Shown here: piece after piece, positions 1 to 6,799 of the stretch
Numbering within the stretch: the first letter of the stretch is position 1
Layout: every line of letters begins with the position of its first letter
Assembly: GCA_022510885.1 (NCBI GenBank)
Contig: JAFLSP010000045.1
Span: 1-11,643 of the forward strand
Reading direction: 5' to 3'
Source: Treponema sp.
GTDB taxonomy: Bacteria; Spirochaetota; Spirochaetia; Treponematales; Treponemataceae
Length of the DNA stretch: 11,643 nt
Notes under the pieces: generated by a model
Told to the model about the DNA's origin: nothing
Databases searched by the model: none
The model's input: only the letters and a program-made list of their open reading frames with translations
Program-made: the position numbers and the translations under genes

Positions 1-53
1 AGCATCGCCGCGAACTCGCGCTCCAGCATCGGGTTGATGAAACTGTTTTGCAT
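1..53 (-). CDS. 5' end of an unidentified protein (partial)
   Basis: Reading the minus strand from an ATG at 53-51 gives an open frame to the window edge, starting MQNSFINPMLEREFAAML. A strong ribosome-binding site (AAGGAGA on the minus strand, about 57-63) lies just upstream, which is the main reason to accept this as a real start. Only 17 complete codons are visible, so no family can be named. It is divergent from the methyltransferase gene at 237, with about 183 bp between them. The A/T-rich stretch at about 66-90 probably holds its promoter, but I see no confident -35/-10 pair. Confidence 0.6.
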   Translation of the reverse strand, partial: MQNSFINPMLEREFAAM

Positions 54-201
54 AAGGTTCTCCTTGTTTTCTATAAAATAAAGAAAATGATTTGCCCGCA
101 GGGAATGACCGCAACAGACAGTCAGATTATCGCCGTTCGCGGGGGATTTGTCTATCGGGAAAAGGGATGATTTTTGGGCGCGCGCCGCTTTATTCTGACA
201 A

Positions 202-230
202 TTGCACATTTTTTGTGATTTTGTTAGAAT
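202..230 (+). promoter_or_regulatory. Sigma-70-type promoter of the methyltransferase gene (leaderless)
   Basis: TTGCAC at 202-207 and TAGAAT at 225-230 are separated by exactly 17 bp. The -10 ends 6 nt before the ATG at 237, so transcription should start at or next to the start codon. There is no purine-rich ribosome-binding site between promoter and ATG. Confidence 0.75.
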
Positions 231-236
231 AAACCC

Positions 237-1454
237 ATGCATACCTTGGTCGCCCTGTGCGCGGTGGGCGCAGAGAAAATTCTTGGCAATGAGCTGAAGC
301 GTCTCGGCTATGCGCTGGCGGGCAGCGCGCCCGGGCGGGTTACGTTCACGGGCGACGACGACGCGCTGTTCCGCGCGAACCTGTGCCTGCGCACGGCGGA
401 CCGCGTGTACCTGCAAATGGCGGCGTTCGGCGCGGAGGATTTTGACCAGCTGTTCGACGGCGTGTATGCGGTCAACTGGCAGGACGTGCTGCGCAAGGAC
501 AGCCGCGTGGTGGTGGACAAGGTGCGCTGCCACAAGTCCACGCTCAACAGCGAGCACAGCATTCAGGGCATGGTGCAGAAGGCGATTTACACGAAACTGG
601 GCGACGTGTGGCGGATGCAGACCCTGCCCGAAAGCGGCGAGGAAAGCGACGTGCGCGTGTACCTGGACGAAAACCGCGCGCTCGTGCTGCTCGACCTGAG
701 CGGGCTTCCCCTGCACAAGCGCGGCTACCGCACCGACGGCGGCCTTGCCCCCCTGCGCGAGACGACGGCGGCAATCCTGCTCCAGCTGATGCTGTGGCGG
801 CGCAAGACCCCGTTCCACGACCCTTTCTGCGGCAGCGGCACGCTTCCCATTGAGGCGACGCTGTACGCCTACAACGTCGCGCCGGGCTTCGGCCGCCGCT
901 TCGCCTTGGAATCGCTCCCGATTTTTGACAGCCGCCGCGCCATGGAAATCAGACGGGCGGAGGCGGCGAATATCCGCACGGACGTGGAAGTGCGCGTGAC
1001 GGGCACGGACATTGACCCCCAGGCCGTGGAGCGCGCCCGGCTCAACGCGGAACACGCCTGCGTCATGGCGGGCCGCGCGCTCAACCTGATAGACAAGAGC
1101 GACAAAGTGCCGCGCCCTGATTTTGCCGTCGCCGCTTTTTCCGACATCACCGCGCCCTATGAGAAAGGCTTGCTCATTGCCAATCCGCCCTACGGCGAGC
1201 GGCTCGGCGACGCGGCGCAGGCGCAGCAGCTCTACCGCGGCATGGGCGCGCTGTTCGGCTCGTTCAAGGGCTGGCAGCTGGGCGTGATTACGGCGCACAA
1301 GAAGTTTCAGGAATGCATCGGCCGCTACGCCACCGCGCTCAAAAGCCTGAAAGCGGGCAACCTTGACACTATCTTCTATATGTATACGGGCGAAGAAAAG
1401 CAGAAGACCGCACGGCGGGGAACGGAACATGGCAATCGTCGTAGAGCACGATAA
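237..1454 (+). CDS. THUMP-domain class I SAM-dependent RNA methyltransferase (RlmL-N/YpsC-like)
   Basis: This 405-residue protein is a predicted guanine-N2 methyltransferase of the RlmL N-terminal/YpsC family, acting on rRNA (m2G in 23S rRNA in E. coli RlmL). The opening MHTLVALCAVGAEKILGNEL matches the usual family N-terminus and supports the start. A ferredoxin-like/THUMP region spans roughly residues 1-155. The Rossmann methyltransferase follows: SAM-binding motif I DPFCGSGTLPIEA starts at 195, an acidic ribose-binding motif GTDIDP lies at 256-261, and catalytic motif IV NPPYGERL is at 316-323. It has only the RlmL half; no RlmK domain is fused. The last 20 or so residues are basic and low-complexity and overlap the start of the TetR gene by 26 bp, suggesting translational coupling. 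The exact rRNA position modified cannot be read from sequence. Confidence 0.9.
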   Translation: MHTLVALCAVGAEKILGNELKRLGYALAGSAPGRVTFTGDDDALFRANLCLRTADRVYLQMAAFGAEDFDQLFDGVYAVNWQDVLRKDSRVVVDKVRCHKSTLNSEHSIQGMVQKAIYTKLGDVWRMQTLPESGEESDVRVYLDENRALVLLDLSGLPLHKRGYRTDGGLAPLRETTAAILLQLMLWRRKTPFHDPFCGSGTLPIEATLYAYNVAPGFGRRFALESLPIFDSRRAMEIRRAEAANIRTDVEVRVTGTDIDPQAVERARLNAEHACVMAGRALNLIDKSDKVPRPDFAVAAFSDITAPYEKGLLIANPPYGERLGDAAQAQQLYRGMGALFGSFKGWQLGVITAHKKFQECIGRYATALKSLKAGNLDTIFYMYTGEEKQKTARRGTEHGNRRRAR

Positions 1455-2025
1455 GCGCAGGAAAGAGATTCTCGAAAAGTCTTTCGACCTGTTCTGCCGC
1501 GAGGGCTACGAGGACGTCACGTTCCAGAAAATCGCCGATGCCTGCGGCATCACGCGCACCACGCTCTACATCTACTTCAAGAACAAGAAAGAGATTTTCG
1601 CCTGGAGCATCAAGCAGTTCACGCTGGATTTGGAGAAGTCGCTGCTGCGCATCGTAAAAGACCGCTCGCTCTCCTCCGAGCAGTGCATCCGCAGCATCTG
1701 CGACCACATCATCACCGAAGAGCAGAAGAACCCCGCGCTGTTCACCGTGCTGCTCAGCTACCTGATACAAGTCCGCAAGACCGGCGAGGACCCCGACGAG
1801 CGCGTGCGGCGGCGGACGGTGCGTATGCGCCACCTGCTCAGCACGCTCATCATCCGCGGGCAGAACGCGGGCGAATTCAAGCGGCTTCCCGTGAAGGACG
1901 TGGAGGAACTGCTCTACACGCTCCTTGAGTCCGCCATCTTCCGCCTTGCCGTGCTGAACCAGCGCGACATCTCCGTGGTCAGGACATCCATCGATTTGGT
2001 CATCACTGGGCTGCTGAAGGCGTGA
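1429..2025 (+). CDS. TetR/AcrR-family transcriptional regulator
   Basis: The product is 198 residues, a normal TetR length. Residues 10-58 form the DNA-binding domain, with the helix-turn-helix at about 32-51 (FQKIADACGITRTTLYIYF), followed by the typical KNKKEIF. The remainder is predicted all-helical and would bind an unknown ligand and form the dimer. I chose ATG 1429 because it starts just before the conserved domain and has a weak purine-rich GGGGAACGGAA upstream. The in-frame TTG at 1363 would add 22 unrelated residues. It overlaps the methyltransferase by 26 bp, so the two are probably co-transcribed. Many TetR proteins regulate a neighbouring pump or enzyme, but no such target is adjacent here. 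The stop TGA (2023-2025) abuts the convergent lipoprotein stop with no spacer. Confidence 0.9.
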   Translation: MAIVVEHDKRRKEILEKSFDLFCREGYEDVTFQKIADACGITRTTLYIYFKNKKEIFAWSIKQFTLDLEKSLLRIVKDRSLSSEQCIRSICDHIITEEQKNPALFTVLLSYLIQVRKTGEDPDERVRRRTVRMRHLLSTLIIRGQNAGEFKRLPVKDVEELLYTLLESAIFRLAVLNQRDISVVRTSIDLVITGLLKA

Positions 2026-3222
2026 TTACGGACGATAAGGCGTAAAATCCAGTTGCGGTGTGATTTGCGCAGAAATCATGCGCGCCGTAACGGCTCGCGC
2101 GTCCGAATAGTCAAAGTCATTCTGCGGGTCTCGTATTGTCGGCACGATAAATGTTTCTACCGCTTTGCTGGCGTATTGCGTGATAGTTCCGCTTGCGTCT
2201 TTTTTCGGCTCGCCGGGATTCCATTCGCCCTTGTCGGAATCATCCCGTGTGGCATACTGTATTGTTTCGTTGGGGATTTTTGCCGGCCTTGTCCAACAGT
2301 AGTTCGTGTGGTTCTTGTTTTTGATTTGCGTGTCGTCGCCCTTATAGCCGATTTTATGCACACCGATGACCCCTTCAAGGGTGAGCGGGCGGTCACGGAA
2401 CGCCGCAGGCAGAATCGTGTGCAGGTTTGCCACCGTGCAGGACGGGATGTCCTCGCTATTCCCGGGGAACGTATACGATTCTTCCGCACCGCTTGCCCTG
2501 CTGTTGATGTGCACCACGAGTGTATCGTCTGGCACGTCTGCACTTCCCTCGCCACCATCTTCCTCGCCTTCCGTGTTCTCTGTCTCATCTTTGCCCGTGT
2601 CCGACGCGGGGGTGGAAGGACGCGCGGCAAACAGGAACGGTTTTTTGGTCGCTTGCCCGCTGATGCCGATGATGACATGCAGTTCCTCAAAATCCGCCGG
2701 GAGAGTCACGTCGCTCTGCAAAAAAAGCGTGTACGCTCGTTCTGGCTCATAGTCGTTTCGCACATACAAGAATGAGAGGTTGCCCTCGATGTCTAGAGAC
2801 GCTTCATCCTTGCTGTTCAGGAGTGCGGGCGCAATGTCGCTCGTCCGTGAATAACGGTACTTTGTGTTGTCCCAGTAGCGGATGAAATAACGGTAGTCAG
2901 CGCTCATGTCGCCCACGTAGGGGTCCTCAAATGTGAACGGGGCATTATTGCTCATGGAGTCGCGCGGAATCACCTGCCCGATGTTTACCGTTTCTGTTAC
3001 TGTCTCGAAGTTATCGGAACTTTTTTGCCGAAAGACATTCGCGTACTGCATGTTGTCCACGGGGATAAAACTGATAGTATAGGAAGTTCCTGCATCGTTC
3101 GCGTAGACGCTCGGAGCATCAATGCCTTCGTCGGTGTCGTTGTCATCCACGATGCATGAGGGAACAAGCGCGCTGCCGCCGATAAGTAAGAGTGCTGCAA
3201 GAATCCCTGCGATTTTTCTCAT
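2026..3222 (-). CDS. Predicted lipoprotein of unknown function with FnIII-like domain
   Basis: A 398-residue exported protein of no family I recognise. The N-terminus MRKIAGILAALLLIGGSALVPSC is a Sec signal with a relaxed spirochaete-type lipobox; Cys23 would be the lipidated residue. Residues about 36-130 are rich in beta-strand patterns (VFRQ, YRYFIRYWDNTKYRYSRTSD) and look like a fibronectin-III-type sandwich (inference). A second beta-rich part spans about 145-200. A Ser/Thr/Asp/Glu/Gly-rich linker spans about 204-234, and the C-terminal 160 residues follow. Cysteines 262 and 309 could form a disulfide. The start is fixed by a good ribosome-binding site (AGGAGA, 3229-3234) and the signal peptide. 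A competing plus-strand frame has neither. The likely site is the periplasmic or outer leaflet. Confidence 0.85.
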   Translation of the reverse strand: MRKIAGILAALLLIGGSALVPSCIVDDNDTDEGIDAPSVYANDAGTSYTISFIPVDNMQYANVFRQKSSDNFETVTETVNIGQVIPRDSMSNNAPFTFEDPYVGDMSADYRYFIRYWDNTKYRYSRTSDIAPALLNSKDEASLDIEGNLSFLYVRNDYEPERAYTLFLQSDVTLPADFEELHVIIGISGQATKKPFLFAARPSTPASDTGKDETENTEGEEDGGEGSADVPDDTLVVHINSRASGAEESYTFPGNSEDIPSCTVANLHTILPAAFRDRPLTLEGVIGVHKIGYKGDDTQIKNKNHTNYCWTRPAKIPNETIQYATRDDSDKGEWNPGEPKKDASGTITQYASKAVETFIVPTIRDPQNDFDYSDARAVTARMISAQITPQLDFTPYRP

Positions 3223-3242
3223 CGTGTGTCTCCTAAAACACC

Positions 3243-3248
3243 ATTATA
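3243..3248 (-). promoter_or_regulatory. -10 element of the lipoprotein gene
   Basis: A perfect TATAAT on the minus strand (3248 to 3243) lies about 20 nt before the start codon, leaving room for a short leader that holds AGGAGA. No convincing -35 is present at 16-18 bp. It is divergent from the TATAAT at 3317-3322. Confidence 0.55.
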
Positions 3249-3316
3249 TCCTGCTTATCGGCATAAAAGCGGGCGAAATACAGCACTTTGTCTTCCTTTT
3301 ATGAGGCATTGTCGGG

Positions 3317-3322
3317 TATAAT
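3317..3322 (+). promoter_or_regulatory. -10 element of the membrane-protein gene (leaderless)
   Basis: A perfect TATAAT ends 6 nt before the ATG at 3329, with no Shine-Dalgarno between. The best -35 at 17 bp (TTCCTT, 3294-3299) is weak. Confidence 0.6.
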
Positions 3323-3328
3323 GATACC

Positions 3329-3853
3329 ATGAACATGATAACGGTCGGTTTGTGCGGCGCGGCGGTGGTCGCATACATGGTGATTTTGGGTTCCATTCCG
3401 GCGCGAACGCAGAAACTGCGGCGGCAGGCGGGAAACCTGCTCCTGCCGCTCAAAGGCACTTCCTCCGCAAAGTGGATTTTGATTGCGGTTTTCGCGCTCG
3501 CGGTCATCGTGCTCGTGCCTTTCCGCGACATGGGGCTGTTCGTGGATGCCGTCCTCCTGCTGACCGCGCTCATTGCGGCGGAACTTGCCGCGCGCGAGGC
3601 GGCCGCACGGGGCATGGCGGGCGTGTACAGCGACGCGATTGTCCACGGCACGCAGACGATATATTTTTCCGCAATCGAAAGCCTGCCCACGCTCGCCTAC
3701 GAGGAAGACCCGGACAGCACGGGCAACTACAAGACGAGCCTTTCCGTCATTCTGCGCGACGGCCGGGAGACGACGCTCGTCTTTGCCGATGAGCACGAAC
3801 GCGCCGCCGCCGTGAGGACGATTTTGGGCTGCCTTCCGCGCCTGCGCCCATAA
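3329..3853 (+). CDS. Small integral membrane protein of unknown function
   Basis: This 174-residue protein has three predicted membrane segments, at about residues 4-23, 47-64 and 67-88. A polar C-terminal domain of about 85 residues follows. That domain (from MAGVYSDAIVHG to the end) has the strand pattern of small PH-like domains often attached to such anchors: a short induced-strand segment, then an ESLPTLAYEED turn, SLSVILRDGRETTLVF, and a final helix. This resemblance is an inference from pattern, not a family match. I chose the first of two nearby ATGs (3329, 3335) because it sits 6 nt after a perfect TATAAT; neither has a ribosome-binding site. It appears monocistronic. Function is unknown. 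Confidence 0.75.
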   Translation: MNMITVGLCGAAVVAYMVILGSIPARTQKLRRQAGNLLLPLKGTSSAKWILIAVFALAVIVLVPFRDMGLFVDAVLLLTALIAAELAAREAAARGMAGVYSDAIVHGTQTIYFSAIESLPTLAYEEDPDSTGNYKTSLSVILRDGRETTLVFADEHERAAAVRTILGCLPRLRP

Positions 3854-3875
3854 AAAAACGGGAGCCGAAGCCCCC
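3852..3875 (-). terminator. Intrinsic terminator with UUCG loop, minus strand
   Basis: On the minus strand, GGGGGC, the tetraloop TTCG, and GCTCCC (3875 to 3860, one G-U pair) are followed by G and seven T. This is a textbook intrinsic terminator. It lies downstream of the tRNA-Cys terminator and abuts the stop codon of the convergent membrane-protein gene. Confidence 0.8.
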
Positions 3876-3921
3876 TCTATGAAAACAGACCCCGGCTTTG
3901 CCATGGCGGGCCTGGAACAGC

Positions 3922-3951
3922 AAAAAGGATGCCCGCGAGGACATCCTTTTT
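3922..3951 (-). terminator. Intrinsic terminator after tRNA-Cys, probably bidirectional
   Basis: AAAAAGGATG (3922-3931) pairs with CATCCTTTTT (3942-3951). With one mismatch, the stem can extend to a GCGA loop. It begins 5 nt after the tRNA 3' end on the minus strand. The symmetric A and T tracts let it also serve the plus-strand membrane-protein gene. Confidence 0.8.
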
Positions 3952-3955
3952 GCAC

Positions 3956-4027
3956 AGGCGTCTAGCGGAATCGAACCGCTGCATAAAGGTTTTGCAGACC
4001 TCTCCCTTACCGCTTGGGTAAGACGCC
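3956..4027 (-). tRNA. tRNA-Cys (anticodon GCA)
   Basis: The minus strand folds into a complete 72-nt cloverleaf. The acceptor stem is GGCGTCT/AGACGCC. The D stem is CCC/GGG with loop AAGCGGTAA. The anticodon stem is GAGGT/ACCTT with loop CTGCAAA (anticodon GCA). The variable loop is TATGC, and the T arm is AGCGG-TTCGATT-CCGCT. The discriminator base is U73, a known cysteine identity element. The 3' CCA is not encoded (GTG follows), so it must be added by CCA-adding enzyme. It is transcribed alone from its own promoter and ends at an adjacent terminator. Confidence 0.97.
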
Positions 4028-4036
4028 ATTGCTTAG

Positions 4037-4065
4037 AATATACTGGAAATCGCAATCCGTGTCTA
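4037..4065 (-). promoter_or_regulatory. Promoter of tRNA-Cys
   Basis: On the minus strand TAGACA (4065-4060) and TATATT (4042-4037) are separated by exactly 17 bp. The -10 ends 9 nt before the mature tRNA 5' end. Confidence 0.75.
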
Positions 4066-4134
4066 GAGATATGGCTGAAATAAGGATGGGGCTTTCCCTT
4101 CTCCCAAAGTCCAGTAGCAACGGGCGGGCGTTTC

Positions 4135-4143
4135 TGCTATAAT
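4135..4143 (+). promoter_or_regulatory. Extended -10 promoter of the trxB operon (leaderless)
   Basis: TGC directly precedes a perfect TATAAT (4138-4143), an extended -10. The -35 at 17 bp (TAGCAA, 4115-4120) is weak. The ATG at 4149 follows after only 5 nt, with no Shine-Dalgarno. Confidence 0.7.
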
Positions 4144-4148
4144 GTCCT

Positions 4149-5102
4149 ATGCTCAAAAAGACGGAGTTTGATTTTATCGTGGTCGGAGCAGGGGCGGCGG
4201 GGCTGACGGCGGCGCAGTACGGGGCGCGTTCGGGCTTGGACACGCTGGTCATCGACCTTTCCGACGCGGGCGGGCAGGCGCTCAATATCTTTACGCTGGA
4301 AAACTATCCCGGCGTGTACCCGCCGGTTACGGGGCGCGACTTTATCAAAAACATGGAAAAACAGGCAAAGGGTTTCGGCGCGAAAGTCATCCGCGCCAAG
4401 GTCAGCTCAATCGATAAAATCGGGCAGCGGTTCGTCGTGCAGACGGACGGCGGCGCGCTCAAATCCTATGCCCTGCTGATTGCGACGGGCGCGCAGCACC
4501 GCTTGCTCGGCGTGGACGGCGAGCGCAAGTTGCAGGGGAAGGGCGTTTCGTACTGCGCCACCTGCGACGGGCCGTTCTTCAAGAACAAGAATATCGTGGT
4601 GGTGGGCGGCGGCGACAGCGCGTGCGAGGAGGCGTTCTACCTTGCCACGCTCTCGCGCTCGGTCCTGCTGGTGCACCGGCGCGGGCAGTTGCGCGCGCAG
4701 AAGGCGGTGGCGGACAAAATCCTGCATCACCCGCACGTTACGGTGCGCTATCATTCCGTGGTCAAGAAGATTGTCGGCAAGGAGCGGGTGGAATCGGTCG
4801 TGGTGGAGAACCTTGAGACGGGCGCGGTCGCGGAAATTGCGGCGGACGCGGTGTTCGTCTTTATCGGCATGAAGGCGCGCACGGACTTGGTGACGATGCT
4901 TCCGGCGGACGAGGCGGGCTATCTGATTACGAATTACAAAATGGAGACGGTCGTTCCGGGCCTGTTCGCGGCGGGCGACGTGCGGGCAAAGCCGTTCCGC
5001 CAGATTATCACGGCATCGGGCGACGGGGCGATTGCGGCGCATCAGGCGCACGAGTATGTGCATACGCTCAAGGCGACGCTCGCGGCGGAGGCGGCATCGT
5101 GA
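4149..5102 (+). CDS. trxB: Thioredoxin reductase (NADPH, FAD)
   Basis: This 317-residue flavoprotein passes electrons from NADPH through FAD to thioredoxin in the cytoplasm. The FAD dinucleotide motif GAGAAG is at 13-18. The redox-active CATC is at 136-139. The NADPH motif GGGDSA is at 153-158, and HRRGQLRA at 176-183 has the basic residues that bind the 2'-phosphate. The C-terminal FAD motif is GLFAAGDV (271-278). Length and domain order are those of low-molecular-weight bacterial TrxB. Its partner thioredoxin is in this window but at a separate locus (8187-8498, minus). It starts 5 nt after a TATAAT with no ribosome-binding site. It is followed by a glycosidase gene whose GTG start overlaps this TGA stop (GTGA), so the two form an operon with coupled translation. 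Confidence 0.95.
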   Translation: MLKKTEFDFIVVGAGAAGLTAAQYGARSGLDTLVIDLSDAGGQALNIFTLENYPGVYPPVTGRDFIKNMEKQAKGFGAKVIRAKVSSIDKIGQRFVVQTDGGALKSYALLIATGAQHRLLGVDGERKLQGKGVSYCATCDGPFFKNKNIVVVGGGDSACEEAFYLATLSRSVLLVHRRGQLRAQKAVADKILHHPHVTVRYHSVVKKIVGKERVESVVVENLETGAVAEIAADAVFVFIGMKARTDLVTMLPADEAGYLITNYKMETVVPGLFAAGDVRAKPFRQIITASGDGAIAAHQAHEYVHTLKATLAAEAAS

Positions 5103-6799
5103 AGCGGCGGGCGGGAGTTCTGTGCGTCGCGGCGGGCGTGCTGTTCGCGCTCGTGGCGGGCGTGGCCCGTGCGCAGAAAGCGATTCCCGAGGACGCGGAT
5201 TTCTGGAGCGACTATCCCCACGAGCAACTGGCGGATTTTTTGGTCAGCAGGATGAGCGACGAGGAGCTGCTGAGCCAAATCTTCATGTTCGGCTGGAATG
5301 ACAAGACGACATCGCTCTTGCAGCAGTGGATTGGCGCGCGCGGCTTGGGCAACGTCAAGGTGTTCGGGTGGAACACCGACGACCTGCCGAAAGTGGCGCA
5401 GGGCATTGCCGACCTGCAACGCCGTGCGCAGGCGCGCCGCTACAAAATCCCGCTGTTCATCGCCACCGACCAGGAAGGCGGCTGGATTCGCCACGTGAAG
5501 GGCGAGACGACCGTCACGCCGGGCAACCTGGCAATCGGCGCGAGCAGCTATCCGATTGACGCATACTACAGCGGCTACTACATCAACCGCGAAATCAAGA
5601 CGCTCGGCATCAACATGAACTTTGCGCCCACGGTGGACATCTACACGAACCATCAGTCCACGGTCATCGGCCCGCGCTCGTTCGGCGAGAACGCCGCGCA
5701 CGTGGGCGAGCTGGGCGCGGCGTTCGTGGCGGGGTCGATTGCGGCGGGAGTCATTCCCACGGCAAAGCATTTTCCCGGCCACGGCGACACGGACGCGGAC
5801 TCGCACGGCAAGGCGATAGAAATCGACGTGGACGTGCGGACGCTCAACGAGCGCGAGATGCTGCCGTTCAAGTACCTCATCTCCGAGAACATCCCCGCGA
5901 TTATGAGCTCGCACCTCAAGTTTCCCCGCATTGAGCCGAACGGCCCGCCCGTCTCGCTCTCCAAGGAATTCCTCACGGGCATTCTGCGCAAGCAGCTGCA
6001 CTACGAGGGGCTGATTATTACCGACGACATGCAGATGAACGGCGCGACGAGCTACGCGCGGCTTTCCGATGCCTGCACGCTCGCCATTGAGGCGGGAAAC
6101 GACATCATCCTCTCGTCGGAGACGGCGGACTTGGACGAGCAGCTGTGGGTGAAGAACCTCGCGCTCGTCCGCTCGTCCGCGGCGTTCCGGCAGACGGTGC
6201 AGACGGCGGCGCGGCGCGTCATCCTGCACAAACTCGCGTACTTCAAGGGCGGGAACGCCGCGCCGCTGTATCCCGACCCTGCCACCGTCAGACAGTCCGT
6301 GCCCGACCCCGAGGGACAGGCGTTCTTTTTGAGCCAGGCCTGCCGTTCCGTCACGACGTACAAAAAAGGCACGATTCCGTACCGGCCGCAGCCGGGCGAG
6401 CGTGTCCTGCTTGCGGGGCATCAGGAGTATCCCGAATTCTTTGCGGAGGCGGAAAAACGCTTCGGCAAGTGCGCGCGCTTTCCGTACAAGGCGGACATGG
6501 GGCCGTACCACGCGCTGTGGGTGCACGACAACCTCATTCCGCTGGCGCAGGGCTACGACACGATAATCGTCTGCGTGGACAGCGAGAACAACGCCACGGC
6601 AATCCGCGCGCTGGAAGCCTTGCAGCGCAGCGGCAAGCGCGTCATCGTCCTTTCCATTCAGTCGCCCGTTCCCGCGATGAACCTCACCTGGGCGGACAGC
6701 GTGATTTTCGGCTACAGCTACTCGCCCTTCTCGTTCCGGGCGATGTTCGCCGTGCTGGCGGGCGACTTTGAGGCGCAGGGAACCGTGCCGCTCAACTAG
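5099..6799 (+). CDS. Exported NagZ-like family 3 glycoside hydrolase (beta-N-acetylhexosaminidase)
   Basis: The product is 566 residues and begins with a Sec signal (residues 1-25, cleavage likely after ARA). The mature protein is therefore periplasmic or surface-exposed. Residues about 40-385 are the family 3 barrel. KHFPGHGDT (223-231) followed by D234-S235-H236 is the NagZ-specific loop that provides the His/Asp acid-base pair. Asp309 in GLIITDDMQM is the expected nucleophile. Residues about 400-566 form a second alpha/beta domain, as in two-domain NagZ proteins such as that of Bacillus. The expected substrate is a terminal beta-GlcNAc, for example on peptidoglycan fragments. Classic E. 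coli NagZ is cytoplasmic and single-domain, so export is notable. The GTG start overlaps the trxB stop by 4 bp. The stop TAG shares the palindrome CTAG with the convergent DTW gene. Confidence 0.88.
   Translation: MKRRAGVLCVAAGVLFALVAGVARAQKAIPEDADFWSDYPHEQLADFLVSRMSDEELLSQIFMFGWNDKTTSLLQQWIGARGLGNVKVFGWNTDDLPKVAQGIADLQRRAQARRYKIPLFIATDQEGGWIRHVKGETTVTPGNLAIGASSYPIDAYYSGYYINREIKTLGINMNFAPTVDIYTNHQSTVIGPRSFGENAAHVGELGAAFVAGSIAAGVIPTAKHFPGHGDTDADSHGKAIEIDVDVRTLNEREMLPFKYLISENIPAIMSSHLKFPRIEPNGPPVSLSKEFLTGILRKQLHYEGLIITDDMQMNGATSYARLSDACTLAIEAGNDIILSSETADLDEQLWVKNLALVRSSAAFRQTVQTAARRVILHKLAYFKGGNAAPLYPDPATVRQSVPDPEGQAFFLSQACRSVTTYKKGTIPYRPQPGERVLLAGHQEYPEFFAEAEKRFGKCARFPYKADMGPYHALWVHDNLIPLAQGYDTIIVCVDSENNATAIRALEALQRSGKRVIVLSIQSPVPAMNLTWADSVIFGYSYSPFSFRAMFAVLAGDFEAQGTVPLN

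Noticed and set aside
1363..1391. Perfect TTGACA followed by TATATG, as a promoter for the TetR gene
   Set aside because: The A/T-rich hexamers lie only 8-11 bp after TTGACA and nothing -10-like stands at 16-18 bp. It lies inside the methyltransferase coding sequence and the two genes overlap.
2053..2775. 240-codon plus-strand frame over the lipoprotein gene
   Set aside because: No ribosome-binding site, no recognisable domain, and unnatural Cys/Arg-rich composition. The minus-strand frame has a signal peptide, lipobox and ribosome-binding site.
3956..4027. tRNA gene as an integration site (att) for a mobile element
   Set aside because: No second copy of the tRNA 3' end and no integrase were seen in the window.
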